NCBI GenBank assembly: GCA_963969395.1
Contig: OZ017796.1
Location: 47,296,243 to 47,360,242 of the forward strand
Source: Pseudoscleropodium purum
Taxonomy: Eukaryota > Streptophyta > Bryopsida > Hypnales > Brachytheciaceae
Length of the DNA stretch: 64,000 bases
Reading direction: 5' to 3'
A model generated the notes under the pieces. That model was not told the origin of the DNA, did no database searches, and worked only from the letters and a program-made list of their open reading frames with translations. The first letter of the stretch is position 1. Each line of letters opens with the position of its first letter. Positions 58,483-64,000 of the stretch are shown one piece after another. Position numbers and translations under genes: made by a program.

Positions 58483-60278
58483 AATTTAGTGTCAACCACA
58501 AAATTAGTGTCACTAAGCACAAACACTTGGTGGAAATTAGTACAATTCGGTGTTTATATTCAGCACTTTAATCAATGGCTACTGATCTTTCCCCCAAAAT
58601 AATAAAATAAAATAAAATTAGTACAACACAGTAATATACCAACCTGCACTAATTTACAAAGTCGCACTATCTTTAATTAGTGCTCTAAAGAAAATAGTCC
58701 ATCATGACAGTTTAAATTTTAGAATTTTTTAAAATGTTTTCTTACAAATGATCCACCTAAATCAGTTCCTGAACTGTACCCCCAGCCCAGTAATTAATGT
58801 AATCCAAAAAAAAAAATTAAATTTGCAAACAAAACGACATTGAGAAGACGACAAAGCCTACGCATCTTCCAAAATTACTTTTTGATGCACTAGTTGTTGT
58901 AACGGTAGCGATGTACTGTGGACCCTGGAGAAGAGATCTGAGTCGTCCACCTGTCCAGATTTGGGAGGTAATAGTAAGTATGTTGCTGCTATAAACATAG
59001 TAACTAGTTATTATGCTTTTGAAAAGCATGAGCGAGAAAATTCGGGTAGAAGAGTGGCTGGTCAGTCAGACTAATTTGGGGTGCACACACTGTAGTATCC
59101 TGCCCCCCCACCCTTTGGATGTGGTGTAGATATTTGGGGGACCAAATTTATTTTTCTTTGGGTTTGAATTTGGATGGATATGTATTATGGTGTGTTTTTT
59201 AATGCAATGGTTCTTTCCATTTGTTCAAAAAAATAAATTGGATGGATATGAAAAAAGAAATAGGGACCAATTATGTTGCATGAAATAAATTTGGCACTCT
59301 TATTAGAATTATTTCTGTTTTGGGGGGAGTTTAAAAACTAGTGGCGTATATAGACTATAGTTGAGCAAGAATAATGAGGCTATTGTCCTACAACACGAAT
59401 AAACATGAATAATTAACCACTATAAGAAATATTGTCCAAATAGACTTAGCTTTAACACACGTACTTGATCTAATAATTATGTCAAAAATGATAAGTTAGA
59501 ATCAATGAGTCTTTAAGCTTAATCCATATGGACCGAGATTTTCTTTATTTATTTTTAACTTTTTGAGAAAGTGCTAGAATGAAAATCATTCAAAATTTAG
59601 TAAAATACTATATTTCTATATTCATCCATCTTTTGGACCAAAAAAGAATTTTCAATTATATTCATGAATTTTTTTGTTCAAATTTGGTGACTTCATCCAC
59701 TTTTTAAATAGAAATGGAAAATTTTATAGCATAAAAAGACTACTTTTGGTTGGTAAAAAATAGGGATTTATTTTGAAATGGTACAATTTGACCCCATGGT
59801 GTAAGAAAAATAAAAATGATGCGGACCATGTTTCTATTCGTTAGTTATGTTGCTTTATAGGCAAAAGTATGACTCATGTTTAAATTCTAAATGTATATGA
59901 AGTGTCACTAAATATGCCTTTAGTATGTATCACATGTTTAGACGGTCAAAATGGCAAGGCAAAAAACTTTGGAATATATATATATATATTTATAGTTATT
60001 GACAAAGGAAAGATGCAAAATTATGTAGAGAGAATTGAATTTCTATGAATTAGGTAATCTTCTCTCTCTATATAATTTGTTTATTTAGGATCAAATGAAG
60101 TCAATAATTTTTGAAAAATTTAGGTACATTTATTATTATTTATTTTTGGACTAGGTTGCTAGGAAGCAATAGTACTATTATTATTTCAGTAGTCAAATTT
60201 TCATATTTTCTTGTTGGCACTGACTTGAAAAGAGGCATTCCAAAGCACCCAAGAACGTGACATTTGGATATTGTATGT
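58483..60278. other. AT-rich gene-free stretch
   Basis: A minus frame at 58817-59029 lies in a slightly GC-richer patch but has no known motif. Nothing else was recognised; (TA)n is at about 59976-59990. Confidence 0.25.
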
Positions 60279-60590
60279 AAAGTAGGAGGTTCAAAAAGTG
60301 CCCACCTCCACAAATGTACAATGCATGTACATGTTTTTTTTTGTAGCCTTTAGCAATGTACAAACAATGTATATTTTAGGGGATGGATGCTTTTAGAGCC
60401 CTATGTCAAATCCACTTCAAATTTTCATAACTAATTCTACAAAGCTCCAAAAAATGTGAAACAACTTGGGTTAGATGCCAATTCTACTTGTCTGTTGGGG
60501 AAAATTTACTAAAAAAACATTTCAAGAAGTTACACCTCCCTGAAAATCAGTTCCAGAGCTTACATGGTCAGTTTATGGACCTACTACCTT
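60279..60590 (+). repeat. Dispersed repeat with short inverted ends, 312 bp
   Basis: The ends AAGTAGGAGGTTC and GGACCTACTACCTT pair as imperfect inverted repeats. The interior matches 47195-47525 and the two halves of 24550-25228. The segment 61010-61200 carries related sequence in the opposite orientation. It is probably a MITE; the class is unknown. Confidence 0.6.
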
Positions 60591-61642
60591 AAAAGTTATT
60601 AAGGCACAAAGTTTGGTTATGAAATGGTTTCTTTCACATAATTAGGTACATAATTAATTTTGAAGATGTACATAGAGTAAAGATGGTGGTTTTAGGTCAG
60701 TGGCACATTTGTGAGTGTCCACCTGAAGTCCAAAATTCAGATTTGGTCCTCAAAGTTGAACTAACTATGTTTGATGGACTCTCATGAATTTTGATGTGGG
60801 AGAATTCAGTAAGACATGGTTGCTTGAAATAAGATTGTTGTAAGTTCAGTTACCTGTGCAGTGGTCGTATTATGAGGGATGCCTTCAGATACCCAATTTC
60901 AAAACTTTAATTAATTTTACAATGAAATTCCTGTTCATTTGCATTAAAACAAACAAACACTTTCATTAAAAAAATCCTTGTGCAATGAAAGTGTTTGTTT
61001 GTGCAGTGAAGAAAATAATGGAATTGGCATCTGCTTCTAGTTGTTTCATATTTTTTGGACCTTCATGTCATGGAATTAGTTACAAATTTCTGAAGTCGAA
61101 GTGCTGTAGGCCACTAAAAACGACCACATCTTGAATTGTAAACTATTCATACATGGAAGAAAACCAAATGTATCTTTGTGTTAGTGGTTGCTTTTAGAGC
61201 ACCTTACATTACACAAATAACCATCTTCAAAAGAAGCTACACCTTCAGGGACATGCTGCTTGTCATGCAAAGAATTAAAGCCTATTTAGTTGTTTGGCCT
61301 AATAAAGGCAGACAGGTTATGGGGTAACTTGCTCCACAACCCCCAGGTAGAATACAACAGTTGCAGATGGGTCCTGGGTAACTTGCATTGGCATCACTTC
61401 GATCATGGGCTGATTGAAATGTAACATTGTAACCATTATTAATGGTCAATTTCATTATGTTTGAGTCATTCTGGGCTCCAAAAGTAATAATAAGTTATGA
61501 CATTCATCTACACAATCCTCTGAAAACAATTAAGGACCACCAGTCAAAATGTGGTGTTGCATTGGAAAAATTGCATATGAACTGGAAGGTAAAATTGATA
61601 TTGATCAATCTCCCGACTTTCAGGCTTCCAAACTGACATTAC
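60591..61642. other. AT-rich stretch with an inverted relative of the preceding repeat
   Basis: Segment 61010-61200 ('ggcatctgcttctagttgtt', 'ggaattagttacaaat') resembles the reverse of the 60279 repeat. No gene was recognised. Confidence 0.35.
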
Positions 61643-61884
61643 TTAACCCTTTCATGACTAAGAAGCCCAAATTGGGTCTCATGTTTTTTTTAACAATTTT
61701 GAAGAATTTATATAGATATTTTTATTTGTTTTAATAATTTTAAAATTGAAACCAATGTATATAATGTTCTTCATTCAAGTTAGTGATGTAATAAAAACTT
61801 TTCCATTTAGATTATACTTTCTTCAATATAATCAATCGAAGTCCTCAACTTGAAATCATGAATTCTTAGTATATAAAGGGTTAA
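61643..61884. mobile_element. TTAA-ended (piggyBac-like) miniature element, 242 bp, best-preserved ends
   Basis: It starts TTAA then CCCTTTCATGACTAAGAA and ends TTCTTAGTATATAAAGGG then TTAA (61881-61884). The termini including TTAA agree at 19 of 22 positions as inverted repeats. The TTAA-CCCTTT start is the same as in animal piggyBac miniature elements. The interior is AT-rich and non-coding. Confidence 0.8.
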
Positions 61885-61958
61885 GAGTATTTGAAGTAGC
61901 AGGGATGCGAGGGTGAGGATTTTTCTCCCACACTATAGCCAACAATCTGTCCTTCTCT

Positions 61959-62359
61959 GGAGCATCACCACCCATCTTGTAAAATGTGATGGATTTTTGG
62001 CTTGCAAAATGCAGAGCCATCTACTTTGCAAGCCGGGTGATAAGCTGTGCCCCATCCACAACTTGCTAACAGGCCAAGAGAGATGAGAACATGGAGATCA
62101 GATTGAGAATTTGGGACTCCAACTTTAAATTACTATTTTGTCTCATTCCGCAGAAGTGCCGTACTATGTTTGTCTGACTTTGTCTTGTAGCCTGTTAACA
62201 AGCCGTCCACAGGCTGGCAAATGTCCCCCATTTTGCAAGCTGTGTTGAACTTTAACAGCCAGCTTGTTAGCAAGTCATCCATTTTGTGGGATGGGTGGGA
62301 CAGTTTTACCAACCTTTGTTGGCCAGTCATCCATTATGCAGGATGCATGGGGATGCTCT
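61959..62359. mobile_element. GAGCATCnCCA-ended inverted-repeat element, about 400 bp
   Basis: The left end GGAGCATCACCACCCATCTT and the reversed right end AGAGCATCCCCATGCATCCT are imperfect inverted repeats. The interior repeats the word 'GCAAGC/TTGTTA(A/G)CAAG' several times in both orientations. A partial relative is at 38749-38965. The target duplication is unclear. Confidence 0.6.
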
Positions 62360-62483
62360 TATGTTGCACCTCATTCCTGAACACATTCTCATCTGTCTAA
62401 GTTAGTTATGTCATACAAAAGAGGAGAGAAACTCTTAACTGATGGGGCTAAAACTTGAACAACAACAATAGTCACATTCTTTA

Positions 62484-62520
<37 letters not shown>

Positions 62521-64000
62521 TGAATGACAATGTTTCTAGAAATTGGAGCTTTTGCAGATCCAGTTACAAAAACTAAGCTTATTCAGGTGTGAGCAGTTGA
62601 GCACTCATCTTCAACTCTGTGCAAAAAAGGGTAAACTGCTCTGATGGCATTATCCAGGGACCACACTCCTCCAGCATCTGGAAGAAAGACGAGGTGTGTT
62701 GCAGTCCTCAATGATGCAAGCTGGTGAAAATATGGAGCAAATTTGTTGTAAGGTAAGGTAGATCAGCCTACTGTTACCACCCAGATTTCGTATCTAGATC
62801 CTTGGAGAAGCTATTGGTCAACTCAACTCATATTTTTAGGATATTGAAAAGTTTGAGAGAAGCCATTTGCAAGTAGAATGAAGACATTCCAGCAAGAAAT
62901 TAATTTTCTGTGAGTTTCCAAAGTTTGTTGAGATGAAATTGGTGAAGCGTGGGTAGACCCATGCTAGACCACATGCTCATGCGTCCCTCTACTAGTGCAG
63001 TTTCATGATGCTTGAAGGTTGCTTAGATTGTGGTAATGAGTGGATGATTGACACAAAGGGGAGGCTTCAGTACATTTGGGAATTGGATGAGTGATGACAT
63101 TGGGTTGTTATACCTCGTTATGGTAGCCATGTTGTGCTCAAAACACTGCATGGCTGCTCCCAGGATCCCCAAACCACCTTCTTTGAAATAACTTGATGAA
63201 TGGACAATATTAAACACAAGTTTGAAGACTGGAAATCTGTTCCTCAAAGATCTGCAATAAGATGGAAAAAGCATTGTTTGCTTGAATTAGTATAAGGTCT
63301 TCCGTGAATCTCTTCAGCCCCATTACATTTCCAGTACCTTTAAAAGCTAGACAAGTGAGCCATTACGCTTTCTTCAAAGGACTGCTGCTTCCAAGCCCAC
63401 CTCCTAGTTGTCATAACTCAATTACTTCCTTCGACATTATTTCTGATGATACCCAAGGCATGCATGCATTGCTTTCAAAAAAAATTCAACCCCAAACCTT
63501 CTTTACAATCAGAACTTTTTAAACACTTTAGATCCCAAACTGTATTTTTGAAGGACACAATTTTCAGAACATGTTTACAGAACACTGAGGTTTGTGGAAC
63601 CATGGAAGTCTTTAGATTCCAATTTATAGATTCTAACTTGTAGAAAGTGGAAATGCACTTGAAGAGATTATGGTATGTTGAATTTGGTGTGCATCCAACA
63701 ATGCACTTTGGTACAGATTTTGTGAATTGCAAGGCAAACAGTTGGAATGTTTGTGCACCAATTAGTGACCTCTCCATGTTTACAAAAACTTTTTTGTAAT
63801 TCTTGGCTCAGTGAGACAAATCTGGAGGCAAAGTACACATTCTAAACTTTCCAACAACAAATTGCAAGCATACATACAGTTTCCAAGGCATGATATCTGA
63901 AGTTTCCACAAGCCTTGTGTTCACAAAAGGGACGTTTCCTATTTTAAAGCAGAATTGACCTTTTCTTTCCTTTTTCAGATTGAACAGAAAAAACCTGTAT
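62360..64000. other. Moderate-AT stretch to the window edge, no gene assigned
   Basis: (TA)n is at 62488-62517. Composition from 62530 to the end is less AT-rich than the repeat regions. Frames up to 100 codons occur on both strands with no known motif. It could be intronic or flanking sequence of a gene beyond the right edge, but no exon can be supported. Confidence 0.3.

Noticed and set aside
1..64000. tRNA, rRNA, CRISPR arrays, bacterial operons, riboswitches
   Set aside because: No cloverleaf with conserved T-loop, no rRNA words, no spaced direct repeats and no bacterial gene layout were seen; spliceosomal introns show nuclear plant DNA.

Overview
This looks like nuclear DNA of a land plant. 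The genes are intron-bearing, of moderate GC and low density, and include a lectin-domain receptor kinase with an RD-type plant kinase domain, a plant-style multi-finger C2H2 regulator and a secreted glyoxal oxidase-like enzyme. They sit in a very AT-rich background full of old, nested, non-autonomous transposons. The protein details are not typical of flowering plants, so a bryophyte, lycophyte or fern is my guess, but that is inference only.

Genes. All three convincing genes are on the minus strand. (1) 1-660 holds the first two coding exons of a glyoxal oxidase-like gene that runs off the left edge. (2) 29069-32326 is an L-type lectin receptor-like kinase in at least three exons, with an apparent 1-nt frameshift late in the kinase domain. 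Two decayed fragments of a relative lie at 18.5 kb and 20.9 kb. (3) 34035-36247 is a three-exon C2H2 zinc-finger transcription factor of about 547 residues. A plus-strand coding-like relic (33651-34022) ends 12 bases from its stop codon, tail to tail. The three genes share no obvious pathway.

Repeats. Most of the rest is explained by small elements. The most striking group has TTAA at both ends and C-rich/G-rich termini (TTAA-CCC...GGG-TTAA). It occurs in at least five length classes (about 240, 260, 650, 900 and 910 bp): 3437-4527, 8632-9477, 15116-16042, 21707-22355, 25434-27767, 40539-40799, 42601-43508, 47526-48425 and 61643-61884, plus several single ends. TTAA target sites with CCC/GGG termini are the hallmark of the piggyBac superfamily, which is poorly documented in land plants. 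No transposase is visible here.

Nested into these are a 305-bp element with a perfect 9-bp target duplication (4067-4371), a 1.66-kb Mutator-like element with long inverted repeats (26072-27734) that itself carries a CACTA-like insert, and a 277-bp element (14129-14405). An ATGGCAAATTTC-ended family has an occupied site at 40244-40373 and a paralogous empty site at 17.3 kb.

Retroelements and tandem DNA. A LINE 3' part lies at 53206-54975. Its RNase H domain has all three catalytic aspartates changed to asparagine, and its 5' boundary is a perfect 44-bp inverted repeat. A second 5'-truncated copy lies at 48426-48900. A diverged tandem array of units of about 255 bp covers 45066-46000, with a lone inverted unit at 41.8-42.0 kb. 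The remaining long stretches show nothing I can call a gene.
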